64,000 bases of DNA from Celerinatantimonas sp046054195 (lineage in GTDB: Bacteria; Pseudomonadota; Gammaproteobacteria; Enterobacterales; Celerinatantimonadaceae). Every line of letters begins with the position of its first letter. Positions within the stretch are counted from its first letter, which is position 1. This document shows, in pieces, positions 25,296 through 34,524 of this stretch. The stretch spans positions 62,001 through 126,000 of the forward strand of contig NZ_JBEQCS010000002.1 of assembly GCF_046054195.1 (NCBI RefSeq). The letters are read 5' to 3'. A model generated the notes under the pieces. The model made no database searches. It was given only the letters and a program-made list of their open reading frames with translations, and was not told the DNA's origin. The position numbers and the translations under genes are program-made.

Positions 25296-27503
25296 TTAAG
25301 CCTCAACCGGTTTTAGATAGAGGCAAGCCAACGGCGGTAGCTGCAATGAGATTGAATGTTCCCGCCCCTGCCATGGCTCATCTTGCGATTCGATGCGCAA
25401 TTGGGATAAAAATCCGCTTCCCCAATATTGTTTATCATCGGTGTTTAAAATCACCTGATAAACCCCAGCATGCGGCACACCTAGTCGATAAGTTTGATAT
25501 GAGTTGGGGGTAAAATTACAAACACACAGCACGATATTGGAGCCATCTAAACTCAGGCGTTCGAAAGCGATAATGCTGCGCTCCCAGTCGCCATAATCAA
25601 TCCAGCGAAATCCTTGATGCTCATAATCCCCCTCATAGAGCGCCGATTGCTCTTGATATAGATGATTCAAAGTCTGGGTGAGCTGATATTGTCCATGGTG
25701 ACGATCGTACTGCAAAACATCCCATTCAACACTGCCATCGTGGTTCCATTCACTGACTTGAGCAATTTCATTGCCCATAAAATTAAGTTTTTTGCCCGGA
25801 TGAGCATACATAAACGCACTATAAGCGCGAAGATTCGCCGCCTGTTGCCATTCATCGCCAGGCATTTTACCAAGCAACGCCCCTTTGCCATGCACCACTT
25901 CATCATGAGATAAAGGTAAAACGAAGTTCTCGTCATAGTTGTACACCATGGCGAACGTTATCTCGTTGTGGTGATATTTGCGAAACAATGGATCTTGAGA
26001 CATGTACTCCAAGGAATCATGCATCCAGCCCATGTTCCATTTAAAGCCAAATCCAAGCCCGCCGAGATAAGTTGGCCGCGATACACCGGCAAATGCCGTC
26101 GATTCTTCAGCGACGGTAATGGCTTTGGGAAATTCACGATACACTTCTTCGTTGAGCCATTTAAGCAAACTAATGGCTTCATAATTTTCATTGCCGCCAT
26201 TAATATTTGGGATCCACTCCCCTTCTTCACGCGAATAATCCCAATACAGCATTGAGGCAACCGCATCCACGCGGATCCCATCAATATGGTAATAATCAAA
26301 CCAGATTAAAGCGCTGGAGATTAAAAACCGCCGCACTGTATCTCGACCAAAATCGTAGATATAACTGTTCCAGTCTTTATGCCAACCTCGGCGCGGATCT
26401 TCATATTCATATAAAGGCGTTCCATCAAAGCGCGCTAAACCATGCGAATCAGCCGGAAAATGGGCAATCACCCAATCGATGATGACGGCTATCCCTGCTT
26501 TATGCGCACAATCGATAAAATATTTAAAATCATCTGGCGTGCCATAACGGCTAGTGGGTGCAAATAACCCCACCGGTTGATAGCCCCATGAACCATCGAA
26601 TGGATATTCAGAAATCGGCATCAATTCAATATGGGTGTATCCCATTTTTTTCACATAGCTAATGAGCTCATCAGCCAACTCGCGATAGCTCAACGAAGCC
26701 CAACCAAAGCTATTGTGTTTACGCTTCCATGAACCGATGTGAACTTCATAAATACTCATTGGCTGATGAGGTGGGTCAACCTCGCGCTGTTGCCAATCTT
26801 GGTCGTGCCATTGATAAAGGCTATGATCCCAAACCACTGAGGCAAACGAAGGATATTGTTCGGCATAAAACCCAACAGGATCTGCTTTATGCGCCAATTG
26901 CGCGCCAAAGCGATCTTTAAGCTCATATTTGTAACGGGTACCTGCGCCAAGATCTGGCACGAACAACACCCAGTGACCATCCAAGCAGCGCTCCATGGGA
27001 TGACGCCGCCCATCCCAAAAGTTAAAATCCCCCACGACACTAACGCTTGAAGCATTCGGTGCATAAACAATAAAGCGCACCCCATTGATTGTTTGCCCCG
27101 CCAAAGAAAAGCCCATTAGTTGAGCTCCAAGCACCTGATACCAGCTTTTTGGCGATTGATCTAAAAGCTCAAGTCCCTGATAGACACTTTGTTTAAATGC
27201 ATATGGGTCAATACCTTGCCAGTTATCTTTGGCATACTCGACCTTAAGCTGATAACCATCGGCAAAATCCTGAGCCGATGGCAACTCAAATAGACCTCGA
27301 TAATCAATACATTGCATCGGCAGGCTGGTTTGACCATCGAGGCTTAACACGCAAACCGATAACGCATGAGGATACCAAGCACGAATCACTACGCCTTGGT
27401 TTGTTTCGATATATCCCAATTCAGAAAAAGGATGATCAACTCGAACAGCTTCGAGTTGGGCAACCAGTGGATGAGTTTGTAAAGTTGCAATTGTTTTTGT
27501 CAC
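25296..27503 (-). CDS. glgB: 1,4-alpha-glucan branching enzyme GlgB
   Basis: Creates alpha-1,6 branches in glycogen. 735 aa with an N-terminal extension domain (about 1-110), CBM48 (about 120-230; FIVYAPNASSVSVVGDFNFWD) and a GH13 core: nucleophile Asp413 in DGIRVDAVASMLYWDY, acid/base Glu466 in AITVAEESTAF and PLSHDEVVHGKG. These correspond to E. coli Asp405 and Glu458. The start is GTG 27503, with AGGGA nine bases upstream; no better ATG is nearby. Operon member between malQ and glgX. Confidence 0.95.
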   Translation of the reverse strand: MTKTIATLQTHPLVAQLEAVRVDHPFSELGYIETNQGVVIRAWYPHALSVCVLSLDGQTSLPMQCIDYRGLFELPSAQDFADGYQLKVEYAKDNWQGIDPYAFKQSVYQGLELLDQSPKSWYQVLGAQLMGFSLAGQTINGVRFIVYAPNASSVSVVGDFNFWDGRRHPMERCLDGHWVLFVPDLGAGTRYKYELKDRFGAQLAHKADPVGFYAEQYPSFASVVWDHSLYQWHDQDWQQREVDPPHQPMSIYEVHIGSWKRKHNSFGWASLSYRELADELISYVKKMGYTHIELMPISEYPFDGSWGYQPVGLFAPTSRYGTPDDFKYFIDCAHKAGIAVIIDWVIAHFPADSHGLARFDGTPLYEYEDPRRGWHKDWNSYIYDFGRDTVRRFLISSALIWFDYYHIDGIRVDAVASMLYWDYSREEGEWIPNINGGNENYEAISLLKWLNEEVYREFPKAITVAEESTAFAGVSRPTYLGGLGFGFKWNMGWMHDSLEYMSQDPLFRKYHHNEITFAMVYNYDENFVLPLSHDEVVHGKGALLGKMPGDEWQQAANLRAYSAFMYAHPGKKLNFMGNEIAQVSEWNHDGSVEWDVLQYDRHHGQYQLTQTLNHLYQEQSALYEGDYEHQGFRWIDYGDWERSIIAFERLSLDGSNIVLCVCNFTPNSYQTYRLGVPHAGVYQVILNTDDKQYWGSGFLSQLRIESQDEPWQGREHSISLQLPPLACLYLKPVEA

Positions 27504-27559
27504 GTTTAACTATCCCTGAATGAAACATTCAAGCCATGCTTGAATAAAAAACTATGAAA

Positions 27560-29758
27560 TTAACGTGGAGTCGCTTGTTGGCGAGCCTCAGTCAACTGCT
27601 GCATTAGCTTTATGATATGCGGCTGAGCAAAAAGATTTTCTAATGTCATCGACAGTTTACGGCGCCAGTTCGGATATTCATCGCTGGTGCCGGGAACATT
27701 TACCGGCTGAGTCATCTCCAACCAATCTTCCAGTTGCAGTGACAACAGAGCACTATTGCCGCGCGCCATATGCAGCTGCAGACAATGATTAAGCGTTCGG
27801 CTCATCGAAACCCATGATGCGTCGGTACCGATGTCGTCGGGAATACTATGATGACCATGAAGGCTATTTAAAATCTGTTGCTTACAAAACAAGCGATCGT
27901 CAAATAGCTTTTTCAATCTTTGCTCATCTGGATAAAGACCAAGTTTGGCCCCTAATTTGAGGTCATAACAATGCCAAAACCCGGTCAGCGTTGCCATGTC
28001 ATGCGTGGTCAACGCTGCAAGTGCCTGTTCAGGGTAATGATGCGGGGAGATAAACCCGCCATCACTGGCCTGAGAAAAGAAAAATACTCGATATGAATGA
28101 ATTCCGTTTTCTTGTAACTGCGCATAAATTTGATCGGGAACGGTTCCCAAATCTTCACCGACCACAAGGCACTGATTGCGGTGGCTCTCTAACACCAAAA
28201 TCGCTAACAAATCTTTAAGCGGATAATTAACATAGGCGCCATTTTTAGCGCCGCGCCCCGAAGGCACCCACCATAACCGCATCAGCCCCATTACGTGATC
28301 AATACGCAATGCGCCACAAAATCGCATATTACGGCGAAAAACATCAATAATAGGCTGATAATGCTGCTCTTGAAGTCGCAATGGATCAGGTGGTGGCAAT
28401 CCCCAATCCTGCCCCAGAGGGCCTAAAACATCGGGCGGTGCACCAATATGGCTGAGCAAATTATACTGTTGCCGATTGTGCCAAGTCTCTTGTGAACCGG
28501 CACTCACCCCAACCGCTACATCAAAATAAAGCCCTAAAGCCATATGTTCGTGTTGAGCCTGTAGGCCTGCCTTTGCCAGTTGCTCGGCCGCTATCCACTG
28601 TAGCCAGGAAAAAAAATTCACCTCATCAAGATGTTCGCTAATCCACTGCTGAGTTTGAGTGCTCTCGTAATTTTGAAACGACTGAGGCCAGCTGTTCCAA
28701 TGCGGACCTATTTTACTGTCGTCTTTAAATGCGTGTTGCAACGCATCAAACGAAGCTTGGGCTTTAAGTGATTTGCCTTCGCGCTGGCAAAACTCAGTAA
28801 AAGCTAATTGGCGTGAGTGGTAACTCTCAAGCTGACAGAACTGCTGATACACCAAGCGCAAACACTTAAGTTTTAGTTCACTGACTTGGGTATATTGCAC
28901 ATAATCGCTGGCGCGTAATGTTCGTATTTTTTCAACAAATTCAGGACTAGAGACTAAAGGCGCGGCCGCGCTGGAGGAAAATTCCGTAATCGCCTCTACA
29001 TCAATATAGATAATGTTGATCCAACGCCGGGATGAAGGGCTATATGGGCTAGCCAGTTCAGGCCACGCGGGGTACAAAGCATGCAGCGGATTTAGACCGA
29101 CAAATCCGCCCCCACCGCGCGCGATGTGTGTAACCAAATAACATAAATCAGTAAAATCCCCCACGCCCCAGTTGCGCTCACTGCGCAAGCTATAGAGCTG
29201 GACAGTGACTCCCCAGACTCGCAAACCATGGGCAATAGCGGGCGGCTTGTATGCGCGCGTTTGGGCGACAACATAGCGTGAACGAGCAATGGGTTCGGGT
29301 TCATCAATAAACGACAGAGCCAATTTATGATAGCCACACGGCAATTGAATTTTAAGCGGAACCCTTAAAGCCAAATACTGCCGATCATCTAATTCTTCAC
29401 TTTTTTCAACTGGATAATCAATGGCATGAAACGAACCACTTAAGCGCTCGCCTTGTTCAGTATCGATATACCAGTGAAACCATTGTTGACGTTGTGTCTG
29501 AGCAATACGTAATTCAATATAGATGGGCTCGCCAAGGCGAGATGTGTAAACAGGGCTTAAATAACTGCCCCAATGAGCCATCAAGTCTTGCTGAATTTGG
29601 GCGTGCACACGCACATCATCATCAATGGCATAGCCCATCGTTTTTAATAAGGCATCGAGATTTTCTTCACTAATCGTCGCCGCCTGTCCCCAAGCGTCGA
29701 TATATTCGCGGGTAATCCCATGTAAGGTGAGTAACTCTTGACGGTCATGAGCATTCAT
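27560..29758 (-). CDS. malQ: 4-alpha-glucanotransferase (amylomaltase)
   Basis: Transfers maltodextrin segments between chains (GH77). 732 aa from the ATG at 29758; a TTG six codons earlier with a GGGG tract upstream is an alternative start. The enterobacterial-type N-terminal domain (about 1-180) precedes the barrel; motifs include SPYSPSSRRWINIIYID, nucleophile Asp487 in ALRIDHVMGLMRLWW and acid/base Glu535 in VVGEDLGTVP. First gene of malQ-glgB-glgX, diverging from gapA. No phosphorylase, glgA, glgC or malT is adjacent, so the operon is a branching/debranching/disproportionation subset. Confidence 0.95.
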   Translation of the reverse strand: MNAHDRQELLTLHGITREYIDAWGQAATISEENLDALLKTMGYAIDDDVRVHAQIQQDLMAHWGSYLSPVYTSRLGEPIYIELRIAQTQRQQWFHWYIDTEQGERLSGSFHAIDYPVEKSEELDDRQYLALRVPLKIQLPCGYHKLALSFIDEPEPIARSRYVVAQTRAYKPPAIAHGLRVWGVTVQLYSLRSERNWGVGDFTDLCYLVTHIARGGGGFVGLNPLHALYPAWPELASPYSPSSRRWINIIYIDVEAITEFSSSAAAPLVSSPEFVEKIRTLRASDYVQYTQVSELKLKCLRLVYQQFCQLESYHSRQLAFTEFCQREGKSLKAQASFDALQHAFKDDSKIGPHWNSWPQSFQNYESTQTQQWISEHLDEVNFFSWLQWIAAEQLAKAGLQAQHEHMALGLYFDVAVGVSAGSQETWHNRQQYNLLSHIGAPPDVLGPLGQDWGLPPPDPLRLQEQHYQPIIDVFRRNMRFCGALRIDHVMGLMRLWWVPSGRGAKNGAYVNYPLKDLLAILVLESHRNQCLVVGEDLGTVPDQIYAQLQENGIHSYRVFFFSQASDGGFISPHHYPEQALAALTTHDMATLTGFWHCYDLKLGAKLGLYPDEQRLKKLFDDRLFCKQQILNSLHGHHSIPDDIGTDASWVSMSRTLNHCLQLHMARGNSALLSLQLEDWLEMTQPVNVPGTSDEYPNWRRKLSMTLENLFAQPHIIKLMQQLTEARQQATPR

Positions 29759-29884
29759 AGCGCAGCCATTGGGCAAATTCCCCCTGTCTAATCATCCCCT
29801 ATGTATTACAGTGTAAGACACCTGATGATTATTTACCCAAAAAATTAATAAAAATCAGTCGCCAAGATTAATATCAACAATCCG

Positions 29885-29914
29885 TTGCACCGAGTCTGCC
29901 TCCCGTCATAAAAT
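29885..29914 (+). promoter_or_regulatory. Candidate sigma-70 promoter of gapA
   Basis: TTGCAC at 29885-29890 and TAAAAT at 29909-29914 with an 18-bp spacer, about 190 bp upstream of the gapA start. By eye it is the best-matching pair in the region; not verified. Confidence 0.5.
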
Positions 29915-30022
29915 ATGGTAAGATTTTTAGGCGAATCAGATTGGCTGAAGGCTTAATCTTATCAAATGTAATTTTTTTTCATCATTCAGTTTGATTTTGC
30001 GCAAAAATTTGAAAGTCTGCCC

Positions 30023-30054
30023 TTGACCTTACACTCCAATGTTGTAAGTTTACA
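30023..30054 (+). promoter_or_regulatory. TTGACC box with overlapping dyads in the gapA leader
   Basis: TTGACC (30023-30028) is followed by a dyad CTTACA (30028-30033)/TGTAAG (30043-30048), and by a second palindrome-like TGTAAGTTTACA (30043-30054). The first arrangement resembles the stretched promoters bound by MerR-family activators; the second resembles sites with TGTAA/TTACA arms. No regulator is assigned. Confidence 0.35.
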
Positions 30055-30104
30055 GACAGATTTTTTTTCGCTAACACTTCAGATAAAAATACTGGGTAGA
30101 AACT

Positions 30105-31100
30105 ATGACTATTAAAGTAGGTATTAACGGCTTTGGCCGCATCGGTCGTTTCGTTTTCCGTGCTGCTCAAGAACGTGATGACATCGAAATCGTTGGTATC
30201 AACGACCTGCTGGACGTCGATTACATGGCTTACATGTTGAAATTCGACTCCACTCACGGCCGCTTCAAAGGTGACGTTAAAGTTGAAGGTGGAAACCTTA
30301 TTGTTAACGGTAAAACCGTTCGCGTAACAGCTGAACGTGATCCAGCGAACCTGAAATGGGACGAAATCGGTGCTGACGTTGTTGCTGAAGCAACTGGTTT
30401 GTTCCTGACTGACGAAACAGCTCGTAAACACATTGTAGCTGGCGCTAAAAAAGTCGTCATGACTGGTCCTTCTAAAGACGCTACCCCAATGTTCGTAATG
30501 GGCGTTAACCAGGACAAATACGAAGGCCAAGATATCGTTTCTAACGCTTCTTGTACTACTAACTGTCTGGCTCCTATCGCTAAAGTTCTTAACGATAGCT
30601 TCGGCATTAAAGACGGTCTGATGACAACTGTTCACGCAACTACTGCAACTCAGAAAACTGTTGACGGTCCTTCTCACAAAGACTGGCGTGGTGGTCGTGG
30701 TGCTGCTCAAAACATCATCCCATCTTCAACTGGTGCTGCTAAAGCTGTAGGTAAAGTACTGCCAGAACTGAACGGCAAACTGACTGGTATGTCAATGCGC
30801 GTTCCAACTCCAGACGTTTCTGTAGTTGACCTGACAGTTAACCTGGAAAAACCAGCTAAATACGAAGAAATCTGTGCAGCAATGAAAGCTGCTTCAGAAG
30901 GCGAACTCAAAGGTGTTCTGGGTTATACCGAAGACGCAGTTGTTTCAACTGACTTCTTAGGTGAAATCTGCACTTCAGTATTCGATGCTAAAGCTGGTAT
31001 CGCACTGACTGATACTTTCGTTAAAGTTATCTCTTGGTACGACAACGAAATCGGTTATTCAAACAAAGTTCTGGATCTTATCGCTCATATCTCTAAATAA
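30105..31100 (+). CDS. gapA: Glyceraldehyde-3-phosphate dehydrogenase GapA
   Basis: Glycolytic enzyme converting glyceraldehyde-3-phosphate to 1,3-bisphosphoglycerate with NAD+. 331 aa, same as E. coli GapA. NAD-binding GINGFGRIGR (7-16), catalytic Cys150 in SNASCTTNCLAP, the His of TVHATTATQKT, and C-terminal WYDNEIGYSNKVLD are all present. Codon use is very biased toward GAA, AAA, GGT, CGT and CTG compared with neighbours, as expected for one of the most expressed genes. Followed by a strong terminator and yeaD. Confidence 0.99.
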   Translation: MTIKVGINGFGRIGRFVFRAAQERDDIEIVGINDLLDVDYMAYMLKFDSTHGRFKGDVKVEGGNLIVNGKTVRVTAERDPANLKWDEIGADVVAEATGLFLTDETARKHIVAGAKKVVMTGPSKDATPMFVMGVNQDKYEGQDIVSNASCTTNCLAPIAKVLNDSFGIKDGLMTTVHATTATQKTVDGPSHKDWRGGRGAAQNIIPSSTGAAKAVGKVLPELNGKLTGMSMRVPTPDVSVVDLTVNLEKPAKYEEICAAMKAASEGELKGVLGYTEDAVVSTDFLGEICTSVFDAKAGIALTDTFVKVISWYDNEIGYSNKVLDLIAHISK

Positions 31101-31126
31101 GCGCTATCATTGCCAGAATGACATAG

Positions 31127-31150
31127 GGGTAGCTTCGGCTACCCTTTTTT
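31127..31150 (+). terminator. Rho-independent terminator between gapA and yeaD
   Basis: GGGTAGC/GCTACCC stem with a TTCG tetraloop and a six-T tract (TTTTTTATT), a textbook terminator. It lies only about 20 bp before yeaD, so yeaD is probably expressed by partial read-through. Confidence 0.92.
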
Positions 31151-31167
31151 ATTATGGAGACTTTTTA

Positions 31168-32043
31168 ATGACTGAACGACTCAAGGAACTTGGCTTATCA
31201 ATTGACAAACAACTCGACAATGCTGTTTTTAGCGCAACTAACAGCGATGGCGTGCTTTTTTACTGGGTGGATCACCCACAAGGTAAAGCCTTAATTAGTG
31301 CCTATGGTGCTCATATCATCAGCTACCATCCCACCAATCAGAGTGAACAGTTTTGGTTGAGTAAAACCAGTGCCCTTGATGGCAGTGCTCCAATTCGTGG
31401 TGGTGTTCCTATCTGCTGGCCATGGTTTGGCAATACCCGTCAACCTAACCACGGCTATGCTCGTACTCAAATCTGGAAATTGGGTAGCATAAAAACAACA
31501 GAAGAAAACACCGAGCTGACACTGACGCTCAGTGACGATATGTTAGATGAACCTGAGTTTAAATTTGCTCTGGAATGTAAATTCACAGTCGGCAAAGAAC
31601 TGCATATCGATCTAACTACAACGAATCTGGACGATCATACAATCGAACTTGGTGCTGCGCTACACAGCTATTTTGCAGCAGATAGAGATAGCGCCAAAGT
31701 TACAGGTATGGGTGATACATTCTTAGATAAAACAGATAACTTTGCTAAAAAAACGCAAAGTGAATTTGCCCTTGCCGAAGAAAATGATCGTCTCTACATC
31801 GAACCAAGCCACAATGTCACATTAATTCATGGCGATGGCCGTCAGCTTAAACTGACGCATCAAGGTGAAGATACCGTTGTCATCTGGAACCCAGGTGATA
31901 CTAAAGCTGAAGGAATTGCCGATATCCATGCTGGTGGTGCCAAAGAGTATCTCTGCGTTGAATCTGTTCGCACCCAAAACCCTGTAAAACTGGGAGTGAA
32001 AGAAACTTACACTTTATCACAACACCTCGCTCCTAAAGCTTAA
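31168..32043 (+). CDS. yeaD: D-hexose-6-phosphate mutarotase YeaD
   Basis: Cytosolic aldose-1-epimerase-family protein, 291 aa, interconverting anomers of hexose-6-phosphates. Family motifs: GAHIISYHP, RGGVPICWPWFG, NHGYARTQIW, LHSYFAA and the late VVIWNPG and KEYLCVES segments. The ATG at 31168 has GGAG. Its position directly after gapA is conserved with E. coli. Confidence 0.93.
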   Translation: MTERLKELGLSIDKQLDNAVFSATNSDGVLFYWVDHPQGKALISAYGAHIISYHPTNQSEQFWLSKTSALDGSAPIRGGVPICWPWFGNTRQPNHGYARTQIWKLGSIKTTEENTELTLTLSDDMLDEPEFKFALECKFTVGKELHIDLTTTNLDDHTIELGAALHSYFAADRDSAKVTGMGDTFLDKTDNFAKKTQSEFALAEENDRLYIEPSHNVTLIHGDGRQLKLTHQGEDTVVIWNPGDTKAEGIADIHAGGAKEYLCVESVRTQNPVKLGVKETYTLSQHLAPKA

Positions 32044-32188
32044 AGCTTGACTAAACGCAGCTGACTCTCATTACAAAAAGTCAGCCGCGTTTACATTTAC
32101 TCATCAGTGCAACTATTTTAAAACATTCCCCTTTTCGTTCTTGATGTGCATAATAAAGAAGCCATGCATCCCAGTTAAGGAGCAAAGA

Positions 32189-32752
32189 TTGAAAAGTGTT
32201 GCTGTATTTTGTGGATCCAATTTAGGTTCATCGCCAGTATTTAATGAAGCAGCCATTAAATTAGGCTATTACTTGGCAGAGCATCAGATCAAACTGATTT
32301 ATGGTGGTGGCAAGATTGGGCTGATGGGAGCCATTGCCAATGCGGCATTAGCCAAAGGTGGTGAAGTCTATGGCGTTATTCCTGAAAAATTAAAAGATAG
32401 AGAGCTTGCTCACCCAGGCTTAACTGAATTAACCGTTGTTGCCGATATGCATGAACGTAAAGCCAAAATGGCCCAGTTAAGTGACGGATTTATTGCTATG
32501 CCGGGAGGCAGCGGCACATTAGAAGAGATATCCGAAGTATGGACTTGGGCACAGTTAGGCTATCATCATAAACCTTGTGGCTTTTATAATATTAATGGCT
32601 TTTATGATCCATTGTTATTGATGGTGGACCGAATGGTCAAACAAGGATTTTTGCGCCAAGCCTATTGCGATATGTTACAAATTTCCGACTCACCACATAC
32701 TCTGCTGCATGCGATGCGCGACTATGTCCCGCCTGCTGATAAGTGGCAATAG
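32189..32752 (+). CDS. LOG-family protein (TIGR00730 type)
   Basis: Predicted nucleoside-5'-monophosphate phosphoribohydrolase of the lysine-decarboxylase-like/LOG family, 187 aa, cytosolic. The nucleotide motif PGGSGTLEE is at 105-113, preceded by LIYGGGKIGLMG. Eukaryotic and bacterial LOG proteins release cytokinin bases or hydrolyse purine monophosphates; the role here is unproven. The start is a TTG at 32189 with AAGGAG six bases upstream; the open upstream frame lacks any ribosome site and is unconserved (family proteins begin KSVAVFCGSN). Confidence 0.88.
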   Translation: MKSVAVFCGSNLGSSPVFNEAAIKLGYYLAEHQIKLIYGGGKIGLMGAIANAALAKGGEVYGVIPEKLKDRELAHPGLTELTVVADMHERKAKMAQLSDGFIAMPGGSGTLEEISEVWTWAQLGYHHKPCGFYNINGFYDPLLLMVDRMVKQGFLRQAYCDMLQISDSPHTLLHAMRDYVPPADKWQ

Positions 32753-32759
32753 TGTCGAA

Positions 32760-32779
32760 CCCCAACAGCAATGTTGGGG
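32760..32779. terminator. Bidirectional terminator between convergent LOG and permease genes
   Basis: Perfect 8-bp stem CCCCAACA/TGTTGGGG with a 4-nt loop, between the two stop codons. No long T-tract on either side. Confidence 0.75.
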
Positions 32780-32790
32780 TCATCCCATGC

Positions 32791-33654
32791 TTACTGGCCA
32801 ATTTTAGCGACCATTTCAGGGCGCATAAACCGCTCAACCACTAGCATAAACAGCACCGATGGCACAAGTAGGATCAACGCGCTAATAGACGCAACCTGAT
32901 AATTTCCTTCCATACTGGCGTTGTATAACAATAATGGCAATGTCGTCACATCTGGAGCGCCGACAAAGAAGCTTCCCGTAAATTCATCAAGTGATTCTAA
33001 AAAGACAAATATAGAGCTGGCAATAATACCGCCCATTGCTTGCGGCAACGTAATCGTGAAAAATACTCTCAAGCTCGATGCCCCCAAATTTAAGGCGGCT
33101 CTCTCAGTTAACGGGTCACATTGACTAAAAGCTGCAACAATAATCCACACCGAAAAAACTAAACCGTGAACGGTATGAACTAAAATCACGCCCAAATAGG
33201 TGCCATTTAAACCCAATTGATAAAAAATACGCGCAATATTGATGTAAATTGGTAGCTCCGGGAAAGCTTGTGGCAATAAAAACAAAAGCATAATCAACAT
33301 ACGACCAGGAATGTGGCGTCGGGCCAAAGCATAACCCACAGGAATTGCAACCAACGTAGTCAGTACCACCGCCGCGCAGGCAATGGCGATACTCGTAAAA
33401 AGTGCACTAAAAGCACCATTTACCGGATTAAAGACATAATGCCAATATTTAAATCCCCAACTCACCGGCAATGCATGCGGAAAATACCAACGCTCAGTCA
33501 CAGTCCAAATTAGCAAATTGGTCACGGGGCCGAACATTACCAAGGCTAATAGGATTACAAAAAGAACCTGAGTCCACCAGCGCAGTCGCAGCCACTTAAC
33601 AGCATGCTTCAACTTTAATGATGATGCGCTAGGCATGACAATCATCTCAACCAT
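32791..33654 (-). CDS. ABC importer permease subunit 2 (PotC/PhnV-like)
   Basis: Inner-membrane permease of 287 aa with six predicted TM helices and a binding-protein-dependent transport loop (ERAALNLGASSLRVFFTITLPQ), the EAA motif that contacts the ATPase. Family: spermidine/putrescine, 2-aminoethylphosphonate and iron-type importers. The ATG at 33654 overlaps the upstream permease stop by 8 bp and has AGAGGG upstream, so it is translationally coupled. Last gene of the ATPase-binding protein-permease-permease operon. Confidence 0.88.
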   Translation of the reverse strand: MVEMIVMPSASSLKLKHAVKWLRLRWWTQVLFVILLALVMFGPVTNLLIWTVTERWYFPHALPVSWGFKYWHYVFNPVNGAFSALFTSIAIACAAVVLTTLVAIPVGYALARRHIPGRMLIMLLFLLPQAFPELPIYINIARIFYQLGLNGTYLGVILVHTVHGLVFSVWIIVAAFSQCDPLTERAALNLGASSLRVFFTITLPQAMGGIIASSIFVFLESLDEFTGSFFVGAPDVTTLPLLLYNASMEGNYQVASISALILLVPSVLFMLVVERFMRPEMVAKIGQ

Positions 33655-34486
33655 ACGCCCTCTTTTGTTTTAAATTATGCTGCAAATAAAACCATGCGAG
33701 AGTAGATGTCACCAAGTAACTAAATACCCCCAAAGCATTGGCTGTTGCGTAATCTTCATATGAGTTAATGCGAAACGCCATATCGGTTGTCAGCATGCTG
33801 GGAGTTCCAGTTCCGAGCATTAATGGCACTGACAAAACCGACATCATCGATACGCAGCTCAGCACCAATGCCACACCCAAATTAGGCAAAACCTGAGGGA
33901 ATAGAATACGGATAAAGACATTTACTCGACTAGCACCAAGGTTTTGCGCAGCTTTTATCTGCGAAGATTCAATAGCAGCCATCGCACCAGCCACTAATAA
34001 GGTACTAAATGCTAATTGCTTCCAGACAAAGGTAAAAATAATGCCCCGCCAGTCCAGAAACGAAACCGTTTCAAATGGCGTCAACAGATGCAATTGAACC
34101 AAGGTGTTATTCATCAAGCCATTTTTAGCCAGAAAGGTTCGCATCATCTGGCCAACAACAATAAATGGAATAAATAGTGGCCAGCGATACAAAAAAGCTA
34201 AACATTGATTGAGTCGTTTAAATGGCGAAAGAGTGAGGACTCCAGCAATCACTATGGTCAAAACCGCGATAAAACACAACGCGATAGCAACGACAATAAG
34301 ACTATATGCTAAATCTCTATCGTATAGATGCCACGCCTTAATAAGCGAAAATAGAGTCCAATTTCCAGATGCATCACTAAACGCCATTCGCAACGAGCTC
34401 ATCAGCGGATAGATAAAAAAAAGGCCAATTAATGAGCAAGCAGGGACAATCATCAAGATGCTATAAAATCGATTTTGTCTCATCAT
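33647..34486 (-). CDS. ABC importer permease subunit 1 (PotB/PhnU-like)
   Basis: 279-aa inner-membrane permease, six predicted TM helices, EAA loop AAQNLGASRVNVFIRILFPQVLP. Pairs with the next gene to form a heterodimeric channel. Its ATG (tandem ATGATG) lies 38 bp after the binding-protein gene; the only Shine-Dalgarno-like GGGAG is sequestered in a hairpin, suggesting lower translation than the binding protein. Substrate class cannot be fixed from the permease. Confidence 0.88.
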   Translation of the reverse strand: MMRQNRFYSILMIVPACSLIGLFFIYPLMSSLRMAFSDASGNWTLFSLIKAWHLYDRDLAYSLIVVAIALCFIAVLTIVIAGVLTLSPFKRLNQCLAFLYRWPLFIPFIVVGQMMRTFLAKNGLMNNTLVQLHLLTPFETVSFLDWRGIIFTFVWKQLAFSTLLVAGAMAAIESSQIKAAQNLGASRVNVFIRILFPQVLPNLGVALVLSCVSMMSVLSVPLMLGTGTPSMLTTDMAFRINSYEDYATANALGVFSYLVTSTLAWFYLQHNLKQKRAYG

Positions 34487-34491
34487 ATTAT

Positions 34492-34506
34492 GGGAGCTAC
34501 GCTCCC
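34492..34506 (-). promoter_or_regulatory. Intercistronic hairpin between binding protein and permease genes
   Basis: Perfect 6-bp stem GGGAGC/GCTCCC with a 3-nt loop, five bases upstream of the ATGATG. Such stem-loops after binding-protein genes usually protect the upstream message and damp permease expression. Confidence 0.55.
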
Positions 34507-34524
34507 TTTCCTTACCCAGTAACG

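Noticed and set aside
25958..26299. Frames of about 95-113 codons within glgB on both strands
   Set aside because: Shadows of a full-length GH13 gene with all catalytic residues.
29982..30710. Long minus-strand open frame opposite gapA, rich in Ser and Thr
   Set aside because: It mirrors gapA's biased codons, has no family motifs and no ribosome site; gapA is certain.
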